A stretch of 64,000 nucleotides of DNA from DATKZM01 sp035527975. GTDB taxonomy: Bacteria; Pseudomonadota; Alphaproteobacteria; JAPULJ01. The position numbers and the translations under genes were made by a program. The notes under the pieces were generated by a model. That model was not told the origin of the DNA, did no database searches, and saw nothing but the letters and a program-made list of their open reading frames with translations. The DNA lies in NCBI GenBank assembly GCA_035527975.1, contig DATKZM010000049.1:13648-77647 (forward strand), given 5' to 3'. Shown here in pieces: positions 23,869 to 32,724 of the stretch. Each line of letters opens with the position of its first letter. Position 1 is the stretch's first letter.

Positions 23869-25086
23869 TTGGCCGTACCCGTTATCCAGCAGCTCCGCGT
23901 CGGCGGCTACCTGCTCAAGCAGAAGATCAAGCGCAATAGCCGCTATCCGCTGGTGCTGATGCTCGAGCCGCTCTACCGGTGCAATCTCGCTTGCGTCGGC
24001 TGCGGTAAGATCGACTATCCCGACCACATTCTGAACCAGCGCATGAGCGTGGAGCAGTGTGTCGCGGCGGCCGAGGAATGCGGCGCGCCGATGGTCTCGA
24101 TCCCGGGCGGCGAGCCGTTACTGCACAAGGAGATCGACCAGATCGTCGAGGCGTTGGTGAAGCGTAAGAAGTTCATCTATCTCTGCACCAACGCGCTTCT
24201 CCTGGAGAAGAACCTCGAGCGTTTCACGCCCTCGAAATATCTCACCTTCTCGATCCATCTCGACGGCTTGCGCGCGCATCACGACCACGCGGTCGACCAG
24301 AAGGGCACCTTCGACATCGCGGTCTCCGCGATCCGCAAGGCCAAGGCGATGGGCTTCCGGGTCAACGTCAACTGCACCCTGTTCGACCAGATGACGGCGG
24401 CAGAGGCGGCCGAGTTCTTCGAGTTCGCCACCCACGATCTCGGCGTGGAGGGGATCACCGTCTCGCCCGGCTACGCCTACGAGCGCGCGCCCGACCAGGC
24501 GCATTTCCTCAACCGCAAGAAGACGAAGGAGCTGTTTCGCGACATCTTCCGGCACGGCAAGGGCCGCAAATGGCGCTTCAGCCAGTCCTCGCTCTTTCTC
24601 GACTTCCTTGCCGGCAACCGCGAGTACCGCTGCACCCCGTGGTCGAACCCGACCTTCAGCGTCTTCGGCTGGCAAAAGCCCTGCTACCTGGTCGGCGAAG
24701 GCTATGCCAAGTCCTTCCGCGCGTTGATGGATGAGACGAAGTGGGAGGACTACGGCACTGGCAACTATGAGAAATGCGCCGACTGCATGGTGCATTGCGG
24801 ATATGAAGGCACGGCCGTGGAAGACACGGTGCGCCACCCCATAAAAGCGCTGATCGCCGGCTTGCGTGGACCCAGGACCGAGGGCGCCATGGCGCCGGAA
24901 ATCGATTTGACGCAAGCCCGCCGCACCGAGAGCATGCACGAGAAGCACGTGCTCGACTTCATGGGCGAGGTGGCGCTGACCAAACGCGATCTGCGCTGGT
25001 TCGATGATAAAGGCGTGCCCGTCCCCGACAGCCATCAGCGCGCCGGCAATGACAGCAGCGGCAAGGCGGGCGCGGCGGCGGAGTAG
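23869..25086 (+). CDS. hpnH: HpnH, radical SAM adenosylhopane synthase
   Basis: A 405-residue radical SAM protein that attaches a 5'-deoxyadenosyl group to diploptene to form adenosylhopane, the entry to C35 hopanoids. The cluster motif CxxxCxxC is at C38, C42 and C45 (RCNLACVGCGK). The gene starts with TTG at 23869: a GAAGGG site lies eight bases upstream and the resulting N-terminus, MAVPVIQQLRVGGYLLKQKI, matches the family. Cys-rich C-terminal segments (YEKCADCMVHCGYEG) fit an auxiliary domain. The acidic, Gly-rich tail after about residue 385 is likely variable. Confidence 0.95.
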   Translation: MAVPVIQQLRVGGYLLKQKIKRNSRYPLVLMLEPLYRCNLACVGCGKIDYPDHILNQRMSVEQCVAAAEECGAPMVSIPGGEPLLHKEIDQIVEALVKRKKFIYLCTNALLLEKNLERFTPSKYLTFSIHLDGLRAHHDHAVDQKGTFDIAVSAIRKAKAMGFRVNVNCTLFDQMTAAEAAEFFEFATHDLGVEGITVSPGYAYERAPDQAHFLNRKKTKELFRDIFRHGKGRKWRFSQSSLFLDFLAGNREYRCTPWSNPTFSVFGWQKPCYLVGEGYAKSFRALMDETKWEDYGTGNYEKCADCMVHCGYEGTAVEDTVRHPIKALIAGLRGPRTEGAMAPEIDLTQARRTESMHEKHVLDFMGEVALTKRDLRWFDDKGVPVPDSHQRAGNDSSGKAGAAAE

Positions 25087-25117
25087 TCGTAAGTCCTTTC
25101 AAACGATCGGGCTATTT

Positions 25118-25145
25118 GTAGGGGCGGGTTTCAAACCCGCCCTAC
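25118..25145. repeat. GTAGGGGCGGGTTT palindrome, copy 1
   Basis: A near-perfect 28-bp palindrome: GTAGGGGCGGGTTT followed by its complement. Further copies are at 27152-27177, 34048-34074 and a partial at 34083-34108. It is a short REP-type intergenic element; this copy follows hpnH. Confidence 0.9.
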
Positions 25146-25238
25146 GACGGGTCGATCGAAAACCGATAGTTATTCAGTGGCGCCGCGCAGCATGCCTGCG
25201 GGATCGAGCCCCGTCTCAATGCCTCCCAATGCGCGTCC

Positions 25239-26966
25239 TCACGCCGGCAACCCGGCCCCGTGCAGCTCGTCATCGAAACCCGACAGCATGAAACCGCGCT
25301 TGCCGATGCGGTAGCTGGGCGACACCTCCAGAAAGCGTTGCGCCGCGGCGCGCGCCTCCTGGACCTGGCCGCTGCGCATCAGGCTCACGATAGTGATGAG
25401 ATGCGAGGGCGCATGGGTCGGATAAACCTGCAGCGCCCGCCGCGCTGTTTGGATCGCCAGATCGTACTCGCCGCGCCCCAGCCGAGCCCCTGCCATTGCG
25501 GCCAGTGGCATGACCGCGAGCGGATCGAATGGCGACAGGCGCAGGGCCCGTTCCGCCAACGCGATCGCCGTGTCGTAGCGTCCGGCCCAGGTGTCGATGA
25601 CGGCGCCATGGCCGTGTGCGTGCACCGAGCTCGGGTTGAGCGCGATGGCGCGGTCGATCAGGGCGAGCGCCCCATCAAGGTCGCGCGTCGCCATCCCCAG
25701 CGCAATCGCCGCATGGGCCAGGGTCGTTGCGTCCTCGCATTGCAGCGCCTGTACCGCGCGCGCGTGTTTGAGCGCCGTCTCGCGGTAGGAGTCGACCATC
25801 TCTCCCTCCCACATCGTGCGAGCGAAACTGCACCAAGCCGCGACCCCGTGCACCTCGGCGTAGTTCGGATCGATGGCCAGCGCCTTTTCGACATACGTCA
25901 TCGCTTCCGCTCGGGCCTGCGGAGTGACCCCGTACATATGCGCCACGGCGCGAAGGTAGAGATCGTAGGCGTCGAGGTCGTCCGGGCGCTTGCGCTTGGC
26001 GCGCTCGATCTCGGCCTTGCGCACCGAGGGCTCGATTGCGCCGACCACGCCGGCGGTGATCTGGTCCTGCAGGTCGAACACGTCGGCGAGCGTGCCGTCG
26101 AAGTGATCGGCCCACAGATGCCCGCCGCCCTCGGCCTCGATCAGCTGTGCCGAGATGCGTACGCGCTCGCCGCCCTGCCGCACGCTGCCCTCTAGCACGT
26201 AGCGCACCGCAAGCCTTTGTGCGATCTCGCGCACCGTGAGTGGCTGGCCCCGGAAGGTGAAGGAGGAGTTGCGCGCGATCACCGTGAGCCAGCGGATGCG
26301 CGACAGTCCGGTGATGATCTCCTCGACCATGCCGTCGGCGAAATACTGTTGGTCGGCATCCCCGCTCAGATTGTCGAACGGCAGCACGGCGATCGAAGGC
26401 CGCTCGGTCGCCCGCGCCGCTTCCGATACCGGTCCGCCGCCGGCGCGCGCGCGGTAGACGCGAACTGGCCGGGTGATGTTTTTCAACGATTGCTCGCCGA
26501 GGTCGTCGAACGCGGCCTCGAGTTTGCCCGCAACCTGTTCGGCGACGCTCTCCGACACGGTGACCTCTCCTGGCGCGCACAGCGCCTCGAGGCGTGCCGC
26601 CACGTTGACCCCATCGCCATGGATATCGTCGCCTTCCACGATCACGTCGCCGAGATTGATGCCGATGCGCAAAGACAGGCGCTCGTCCTGCGGGCGCGCG
26701 GCCTCGCGCTGCGCGAGTTGCGTTTGGATCTCCAGCGCGCTTCGTACGGCGTCCACGGCGGAGGCGAACTCGATCAGCATGCCGTCGCCGGTGGTCTTGA
26801 CCAGGCGGCCGCTGTCGGCGGCGATCTGTGGGCCGATCAGCTCGGCCTGCAGCGCGCGTAGCCGCGCCCGCGTGCCCGCCTCGTCGCGCTCGATCAGTCG
26901 GGAATAGCCGACGACATCCGCGGCAAGGATGGCGGCAAGACGGCGCTGAACACGGAGGTCTGCCAT
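25239..26966 (-). CDS. Class III adenylate/guanylate cyclase with TolB-like and TPR domains
   Basis: A 575-residue cytoplasmic protein. Residues about 5-175 are a class III cyclase domain: the metal Asp is in LAADVVGYSRL and TTGDGMLIEF, and substrate and transition-state residues lie in HGDGVNVAARLEAL. A linker and a TolB/FlgO-like domain (PSIAVLPFDNLSGD, ADGMVEEIITGLSRI) follow, and the C-terminal 250 residues are TPR-like repeats. This architecture is frequent in Rhizobiales and Rhodospirillales. It makes cAMP or cGMP in response to an unknown signal. ATG 26966 is chosen at the family start MADLRVQRRLAAIL. Confidence 0.88.
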   Translation of the reverse strand: MADLRVQRRLAAILAADVVGYSRLIERDEAGTRARLRALQAELIGPQIAADSGRLVKTTGDGMLIEFASAVDAVRSALEIQTQLAQREAARPQDERLSLRIGINLGDVIVEGDDIHGDGVNVAARLEALCAPGEVTVSESVAEQVAGKLEAAFDDLGEQSLKNITRPVRVYRARAGGGPVSEAARATERPSIAVLPFDNLSGDADQQYFADGMVEEIITGLSRIRWLTVIARNSSFTFRGQPLTVREIAQRLAVRYVLEGSVRQGGERVRISAQLIEAEGGGHLWADHFDGTLADVFDLQDQITAGVVGAIEPSVRKAEIERAKRKRPDDLDAYDLYLRAVAHMYGVTPQARAEAMTYVEKALAIDPNYAEVHGVAAWCSFARTMWEGEMVDSYRETALKHARAVQALQCEDATTLAHAAIALGMATRDLDGALALIDRAIALNPSSVHAHGHGAVIDTWAGRYDTAIALAERALRLSPFDPLAVMPLAAMAGARLGRGEYDLAIQTARRALQVYPTHAPSHLITIVSLMRSGQVQEARAAAQRFLEVSPSYRIGKRGFMLSGFDDELHGAGLPA

Positions 26967-27151
26967 GCTGAAGGTACCGCCGGAGGGGTTGCTTGTGGGA
27001 TGGCTGGTGCCGAGGCGATTGTATGCGCCGCGCCGTGCCGGTGTCCATCGGCCCCGGTCGGGTCGCGCACCGCGGGGGGCGTGCTTGTTCCCGGCAGCCG
27101 CCAGCGCGCTGGCGCAACGGCCGCCCGCCATATATTTCAGCCGGATTAGCC

Positions 27152-27177
27152 GTAGGGGCGGGTTTCAAACCCGCCCT
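27152..27177. repeat. GTAGGGGCGGGTTT palindrome, copy 2
   Basis: The same palindrome as at 25118, between the cyclase and hpnG. The surrounding 345-bp gap (26967-27311) shows no gene I can support; the rest of it is unremarkable. Confidence 0.9.
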
Positions 27178-27311
27178 TTCTGATTTGGGCACCGTGAATA
27201 TGAGACGGCCGGGTCGGGTGAGGCGGTTGAGACATCCAAACGATACGCATGAGACGCGTCGAATGGAACGTATGAGACAGGCGAAGCATCTTCGTACGGA
27301 GGTGGCCGGGG

Positions 27312-28028
27312 TTACCCTTCCGCCAGCATTCCGATCAGCCCCATCGCCGCAACCCGGCGCAGGCTTGCCAGCGCCGTGCTGGTGTCGCGGGCGAGGCGGA
27401 TCAATGCCGCGGCATCTTTCGGCCGCTGCATCAGCGCCGCCAGCACCGGCAGTGCGCGGGTGCGGCCGTCGGGGGAGAGGCCGGCCAGTGCCGCGGGCGG
27501 GATCGCCCGGCCGGCGGGATCGCCCACGGCGCGGAGCGCGATGAAGGGCACGCCCGCCTTGCGCGCCACCGCGGCGACCGCATGGCTTTCCATATCGACC
27601 GTGAGGCAGCCGAAGTTGCGGTAGAGCACGGCTTTGCGCGCCGTCGTCATCACCGCATCGTCGCTGCCGAGGATGGGCCCCGAATCGAAGCCGGCCCCCG
27701 CCTCAAGCAGCCGCGCGATCCAGGGCTCGTGGCAGTCTATGGCCTTGCCGTCGGGCCGCACGACCTGCGTTGCCACGACAACGACGCCCGGTCCGAGCGA
27801 TGGGTCGAGCCCGCCGGCGATACCGAAGCTCACGAGCCCTGACGCGCCTTCGCCGAGCATGCGTCTGGCAGCCTCGGCCGCGATCGTGGCCTGGCCGGCG
27901 GCGGCGAAGACCATGGGCGCCTTCGCCCGGCCGCCGCGCGCGTGTCTTCCGCCAGCGCGCAGACAAGCCGCCTCTTTTTGGAGGCCGGTGATGATGCCGA
28001 GTTGGATCGCTTCGGTGAGCGCCGTCAT
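27312..28028 (-). CDS. hpnG: HpnG, hopanoid-associated nucleosidase/phosphorylase
   Basis: A 238-residue protein of the purine-nucleoside phosphorylase superfamily. HpnG removes adenine from adenosylhopane to give ribosylhopane. Seen here: GLVSFGIAGGLDPSLGPG, the family phosphate/ribose loop, and DMESHAVAAVARKAGVPF with the ribose-binding Met-Glu. ATG 28028 (MTALTEAIQ) is the family-like start; upstream codons belong to the shc end. It lies 40 bp downstream of shc on the same strand, so the two are probably co-transcribed. Confidence 0.92.
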   Translation of the reverse strand: MTALTEAIQLGIITGLQKEAACLRAGGRHARGGRAKAPMVFAAAGQATIAAEAARRMLGEGASGLVSFGIAGGLDPSLGPGVVVVATQVVRPDGKAIDCHEPWIARLLEAGAGFDSGPILGSDDAVMTTARKAVLYRNFGCLTVDMESHAVAAVARKAGVPFIALRAVGDPAGRAIPPAALAGLSPDGRTRALPVLAALMQRPKDAAALIRLARDTSTALASLRRVAAMGLIGMLAEG

Positions 28029-28068
28029 CGGTTCCGTTCTGAAAACCCGAGCGAGCTGATGGCCCTGA

Positions 28069-30054
28069 CTATATGCCGTAGGCCGTCGTCCGGTCGTTGC
28101 CGAGCTTGAGATTGCGGTATCGCGCGAGCGCCCACAAGGGGAAAAACGCCGCATAGCCGTGGTAACGGAGGTAAAAGACGCGCGGGAAACCGACCGCGGT
28201 ATACGCGTCCTCTTTCCAGCGCGCGCCCTCGCGCTCGGCCGTTATCAGATAGGCGATACCGCGTTTGACTGCATCGCTCTCGACCTCGCCCGCCGCCATC
28301 AGCGCCAGCAGGGCCCAGGCGGTTTGCGAGGGGGTGCTTTCCTTGGCCTCGGCGCGGCGCCCCTCCCAGTAGGTGGCGCCGTCTTCGCCCCAGCCGCCAT
28401 CGCCGCGCTGGCATGTCTTCAGCCAGGCGGCGGCGCGGGCGACGGCCGCATCTTCCATGCCAATCCCGGCGGCATTGAAGGCGCAAAGGACCGACCAGGT
28501 GCCATAGATATAGTTGGTGCCCCAGCGGCCGAACCATGAGCCGTCGGGCTGCTGCGTCCGGCGGAGATAGGCGAACCCGCGCGACACCACCGGATCGTCG
28601 GCCTTGCGGCCGATTTGCAGCAGAAAGCTGACGCAGCGCGCACTCACATCCTCGGTTGGCGGGTCGAGCAGCGCGCCATGATCGGCGAAGGGGATGGCGT
28701 TCAGATAGTCGTGGTTGTTGTCGATATCGAAGGCGCCCCAGCCGCCATTCCTCGACTGCATGCCGTCGATCCATGCCGCCGCGCGGTCGATCGCGCGCCG
28801 ATGCGCGGGATCGCCGGCGCGGTCGAGCGCCATGCCGACCACGGCGGTGTCGTCGACGTCGGGGTAATAGTCGTTGGCATACTGGAAGGCCCAGCCGCCG
28901 GGCGCCAGACCCGGACGCTGCCAAGCCCAATCGCCCACGACCTCGGTGATCTGACGCTCGGCCATCCAGGCATTCGCCATGCGTACGGTCGTGCTGGTGC
29001 GTTCTGCGCCTGCCTCCATCACCGCATGGACCGCGAGCGACGTGTCCCAGATCGGCGAGACGCAAGGCTGGCAGTAGCCTTCGTCCTCCTTGAGGATCAG
29101 CAACTTCTCGATCGATTTCTTGGCGATGACGAGATCGGGATGATCCTTGGCATAGCCGAGCGCGGCGAATGCCATCACCGTATTTGCCATCGCCGGGAAA
29201 ATCGCGCCGAGCCCTTCTTCGCCATTCAAGCGCTCGGTGATGAATTTGACCGCGGCCGCGATGGCGCGCTCGCGGCGGCTTTTCGAAAAACGCGGCTCGA
29301 TCCGGCGTAGCACCTTGTCGATGTAGAGAAAAAACCCGCCCGTCTTGGTGTCGATTGCTTTGGAGAGGTAGTTCTTTTCGTCCTCTGGCGGCGTCAGGAA
29401 AAGCTCGCGGATATGGACGCCGCGTGGATTGACCGCGCGTGGTTTCAGCGCCATGAGGATCAGCAAGGGCACGATCACCGTGCGCGACCAGTAGGAAACC
29501 TTGCTCAGATGAAAAGGAAACCAGCGCGGCAGCAGCATGATTTCCACCAGCATGACCGGGCAGGCGCGCCACGGCACCTGGCCGAAGAGCGCAAGAGCAA
29601 AGCGGGTGAAGACGTTCGCCGTGGCGGCGCCCCCGTGGGCGCGGATGGCGCCGCGCGCTTTGGCCATATGCGGCGCGTCGGGATCGTCCCCCGCAAGCTT
29701 GAGCGCGTAGTAACCCTTAACCGAAGCGCTGATATCAAAATCGCCGTCATGAAACAGCGGCCAGCCACCATGGGCGCCCTGAATGCGGCGAATATAGGCG
29801 GCGAGCTTGGCGTCGACGCCTTGGTCGATCTCGTCGAGGAAGTGGCCGAGCATGATGTATTCGGCCGGGATGGTGACGTCGGCTTCGAGCTCGAAGACCC
29901 AGTGGCCGTCCTCGTTCTGGATGGCCTCCAGTTCGGCCCGCGCATCCTCGATCAGCGGATCGAGTTCGGCGGGCAGCTCTGGCGCTAGGTTCGGTGCGAG
30001 GGCGCTGCTGGCCACGGCCTCGTCCGGCATCATTTGAGTTTGCAGTTCAGACAT
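28069..30054 (-). CDS. shc: Squalene-hopene cyclase (Shc/HpnF)
   Basis: A 661-residue cyclase converting squalene to hopene and hopanol at the inner membrane. The catalytic DxDD motif is DVDD at about residues 399-402 (YYPDVDDTAVVG). Multiple QW-type repeats are present, for example IQGAHGGWPLF, CVSPIWDT, QSRNGGWGAFD, QQPDGSWFGRWG and CQRGDGGWGED. Length fits the family (about 630-680). The ATG begins MSELQTQMMP; the first 30 residues are a variable extension. It is the centre of the minus-strand hpn run between hpnG and hpnE. Confidence 0.97.
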   Translation of the reverse strand: MSELQTQMMPDEAVASSALAPNLAPELPAELDPLIEDARAELEAIQNEDGHWVFELEADVTIPAEYIMLGHFLDEIDQGVDAKLAAYIRRIQGAHGGWPLFHDGDFDISASVKGYYALKLAGDDPDAPHMAKARGAIRAHGGAATANVFTRFALALFGQVPWRACPVMLVEIMLLPRWFPFHLSKVSYWSRTVIVPLLILMALKPRAVNPRGVHIRELFLTPPEDEKNYLSKAIDTKTGGFFLYIDKVLRRIEPRFSKSRRERAIAAAVKFITERLNGEEGLGAIFPAMANTVMAFAALGYAKDHPDLVIAKKSIEKLLILKEDEGYCQPCVSPIWDTSLAVHAVMEAGAERTSTTVRMANAWMAERQITEVVGDWAWQRPGLAPGGWAFQYANDYYPDVDDTAVVGMALDRAGDPAHRRAIDRAAAWIDGMQSRNGGWGAFDIDNNHDYLNAIPFADHGALLDPPTEDVSARCVSFLLQIGRKADDPVVSRGFAYLRRTQQPDGSWFGRWGTNYIYGTWSVLCAFNAAGIGMEDAAVARAAAWLKTCQRGDGGWGEDGATYWEGRRAEAKESTPSQTAWALLALMAAGEVESDAVKRGIAYLITAEREGARWKEDAYTAVGFPRVFYLRYHGYAAFFPLWALARYRNLKLGNDRTTAYGI

Positions 30055-30133
30055 CCCCGTTTTGCAACACTTCGTTCAATGCCGGCGCCGAGGCCCGCGG
30101 CGTCATTGGTCCATTATCTCGCCATTCGCCATC

Positions 30134-31396
30134 TCAGGCGGCAAGCACCGCCTCCGCAGCGCGGAGACCGGAGCGGACGGCGCCCTCGATAGTCGCGGGC
30201 AGGCCGGTATCCGTCCAATCGCCGGCGAGAAAGAGATTTCGGTAAGATGTAGTGGTTCCCGGCCGCAAGTCCAGCGCTTCCGGCGTTTGGGCAAAAGTCG
30301 CCCGCTTTTCCTTGACGATCCGTACCGGCGGCATGGGCGCGGCCGGCAGGTTGAGCGCAGCCGCGACGTCGGCCCAGATCAAAGGCGCAAGCTCCTCGGC
30401 GGCCATGTCGACATGAGCTTCGGCGGCGCTGATGGTGACCGAGGCAATCTCGCCGCGCAGAAACAGCCACTGGGCAACGCCGCCGATCAGGCCAAGCAAG
30501 GCGGTATCCGCCATATAGGCCGGCGTCTTGATCGGTGCCTCAAGGCGGAAATGCGCGTTCACGATCGAACGTGAGGCGTGCGGCGCTGGGCAATCCGGGA
30601 CCAGGCTCTGCGCGGCTGCCGGTGGAACGGCGACGATGACGCTGTCATCCGGGGCCAGCGTGATGGTGTCCGGTCCGAAATCAATGGCTGTCGCGTGGCT
30701 GCCATCGAACGCAATTGCGCGGGCGCGGGCGCCGAAGCGTATTTGGGTGCCCTTCGCTTCCAGGAATGCGAGCGCCGGGGTCACGAGGCTGTCGGAGAGC
30801 CCGTCGCGGGCGATGCACGGGCGCATATAGGCCTCGCCCTTGAGCAGCGTTTCGCGCACCACGGGCCAGAGCAGGCGGGCGGCGCCTTCGCTCGCATCGG
30901 TATTGAGGGCGGCGACCGCGAGCGGCTCCCACAGCCGGCGGTAGAGCGGGCGTTCTGTATCGAAGCAGTCGGCGACGGTAGCGGTCGGCGCCGCACGGGC
31001 AAGACGCAGCGCCTGGAGATAGTCACCCGCCTTGCTGCCCGGCACGCGCCGCCAGGCTGCGAAGATCCACCAGCCGAGCGGCCCGGCATTGGGGCGCAGC
31101 GTCCAGCGCTCGCCGGTCTGCAAATCGAGGAAGGGAATGCGCGCGCGCGGCGGTGATAGCAGCGTCTCGCGCGCGCCGATGGTATCCAGATAGCCCATGA
31201 CGGCCCAGTTGCCGCTCAGCATCAGGTGGTTGCCGTTGTCGATCATCCGGTCAAGCGTCTCGTCGTGAAACGAGCGGCAGCGACCGCCGGCCTGGCGCGC
31301 CGCCTCGTGGAGCACGGATCTGCGCCCGCGCTTTGCCAGCTCCACGGCGCAGGCAAGGCCGGCCAGTCCGGCGCCGATTATGTGGATGTCAGGCAT
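30134..31396 (-). CDS. hpnE: HpnE, FAD-dependent squalene synthase component (hydroxysqualene reductase)
   Basis: A 420-residue amine-oxidase/phytoene-desaturase-like flavoprotein. HpnE reduces hydroxysqualene to squalene, the third step of the HpnCDE route. The N-terminal dinucleotide motif is IHIIGAGLAGLACAVELAKR, followed by RQAGGRCRSF. The C-terminal FAD-closing segment is NLFLAGDWTDTGLPATIEGA read around ATIEGAVRSGLRAAEAV. It sits between hpnD and shc on the same strand. Confidence 0.95.
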   Translation of the reverse strand: MPDIHIIGAGLAGLACAVELAKRGRRSVLHEAARQAGGRCRSFHDETLDRMIDNGNHLMLSGNWAVMGYLDTIGARETLLSPPRARIPFLDLQTGERWTLRPNAGPLGWWIFAAWRRVPGSKAGDYLQALRLARAAPTATVADCFDTERPLYRRLWEPLAVAALNTDASEGAARLLWPVVRETLLKGEAYMRPCIARDGLSDSLVTPALAFLEAKGTQIRFGARARAIAFDGSHATAIDFGPDTITLAPDDSVIVAVPPAAAQSLVPDCPAPHASRSIVNAHFRLEAPIKTPAYMADTALLGLIGGVAQWLFLRGEIASVTISAAEAHVDMAAEELAPLIWADVAAALNLPAAPMPPVRIVKEKRATFAQTPEALDLRPGTTTSYRNLFLAGDWTDTGLPATIEGAVRSGLRAAEAVLAA

Positions 31397-31415
31397 CGGG
31401 GCGGCCGGATCGTTT

Positions 31416-31550
31416 CTCCCTCCCCCTCTTCAGAGGGGGTGGGATGGGGCGGGGGTGCCGTCTCAGAAATTCAGTTGCGCAATTCAGAAATTTGCTCGTT
31501 GTGTCGCGATCCCCCCTCCCTGACCCTCCCCCCTTGAAAGGGGAGAGGGA
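31416..31550. repeat. CCCTCCCCC-type intergenic repeat, copy 1
   Basis: Pyrimidine-rich and purine-rich arms (31416-31456 and 31510-31550) face each other across about 50 bp, each with its own small hairpin (CCCCCTC-ttca-GAGGGGG; CCCCCTT-ga-AAGGGG). Related elements are at 37248-37392 and 41118-41220. It fills most of the 277-bp hpnE-hpnD gap. Confidence 0.85.
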
Positions 31551-31673
31551 AATCTTTGCGCAAGCGGGCTGCGCAAGTGACTGAGGCGCCAACCTATCCG
31601 GCTGGAGAGGTAAATGAATCTGATGGCGCGGCACTGATATCAATCGCTTAGTGGACACGCTTCACGCGCACTC

Positions 31674-32618
31674 TCAAATCAGCCCGTAGCGCAGCACGAT
31701 CCACAGCTTGGACAGCTTGGAGATGCTGACCGGCTCGGCATGGCGGGACCAGCCGCGGCGCTTCAGGGCATCGAGCACACGCTGATAGGCGTGCATCATG
31801 ACATTTGCCGGGCGCATCGGCCGGCGCGCGCATTGGGCGAGCGCGGCGGCGGCTTGGCGGTAGTGCTCGCGCGCGACCTCGGCGAGGCTGTCGCAGGCAG
31901 CGCCCAGATTGGCATGGGCGAGCACTGCCATGGGATCGCGGGTCTCGATGCTGGCCGCATCGAGAAACTCGGAGGGCAGGTAGAGGCGGCCGCGTTCGGC
32001 GTCCTCGTTCAGATCGCGCAGGATGTTGGTGAGCTGCAGCGCGCGGCCGAGGTGTCGCGCGACGTCGGCGGATTGGGGCTCGGTCGACCCGAATGCCCGG
32101 ACGGACAGCCGCCCCACCGCCGAGGCCACGCGGTCGCAATAGCAGTCGAGCTCGGCCATGGCCGGTCCGCAGATCGCCTCGTAGGCATCCATCTCCATGC
32201 CCTCGACAACCGCGAGGAAATCGGCACGATCGAGCCCGTATTCGGCAACCGGCCGCGCCAGCGCCACGGTGATCGGCCGGTCGGGCTGGCCGGCGTAGAG
32301 CGCCTCTATCGCCGCGCGCCAGGCGGCCAGCCCGCGTCGCTTCTCGGCATCGGGCGCCGGCTCGTCGGCGATGTCGTCGACCTCGCGGCAGAAAGCGTAG
32401 ATCGCGTACATTGCCTCGCGCCGCGGTGCCGGCAGGATGCGCATGCCGGCCTGGAACGAGGTCCGCGAGTTCGCAACGATCCGCTGAACCTCGGCGCGCG
32501 CATCGGCCAGCGCTATCGGATTTGCGGGTTGTGTGCCCCGATCGACATGCACGATCTCGTGCGCACCGCTGCTGGTCTCGGCGGCGAGGGTGGTTGAAAC
32601 CGCGGGTTTGGAGGCCAT
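31674..32618 (-). CDS. hpnD: HpnD, presqualene diphosphate synthase
   Basis: A 314-residue trans-prenyltransferase of the squalene/phytoene synthase fold. It joins two farnesyl diphosphates into presqualene diphosphate. Both Asp-rich motifs are visible: CREVDDIADE and NILRDLNEDAERGRLYLP. ATG 32618 (MASKPAVST) is preferred over longer readings because the upstream sequence is arginine-rich and unlike the family; the first 45 residues remain a variable extension. It lies between hpnB and hpnE. Confidence 0.94.
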   Translation of the reverse strand: MASKPAVSTTLAAETSSGAHEIVHVDRGTQPANPIALADARAEVQRIVANSRTSFQAGMRILPAPRREAMYAIYAFCREVDDIADEPAPDAEKRRGLAAWRAAIEALYAGQPDRPITVALARPVAEYGLDRADFLAVVEGMEMDAYEAICGPAMAELDCYCDRVASAVGRLSVRAFGSTEPQSADVARHLGRALQLTNILRDLNEDAERGRLYLPSEFLDAASIETRDPMAVLAHANLGAACDSLAEVAREHYRQAAAALAQCARRPMRPANVMMHAYQRVLDALKRRGWSRHAEPVSISKLSKLWIVLRYGLI

Positions 32619-32724
32619 GCCTCCGCTTTTAGCGGGACGGCGGGCGAAATACCACTGCGAAGGGCGCGTAACAGGAATGCTGGCGTGCGCTGTGCGCCGG
32701 TGGGCGGCCCGGCGAACGGCCGCG

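Noticed and set aside
25675..27192. Minus-strand frame of 505 codons overlapping the cyclase/TPR gene in another frame
   Set aside because: It is Arg-rich and lacks motifs, whereas the overlapping frame carries all the cyclase catalytic motifs.
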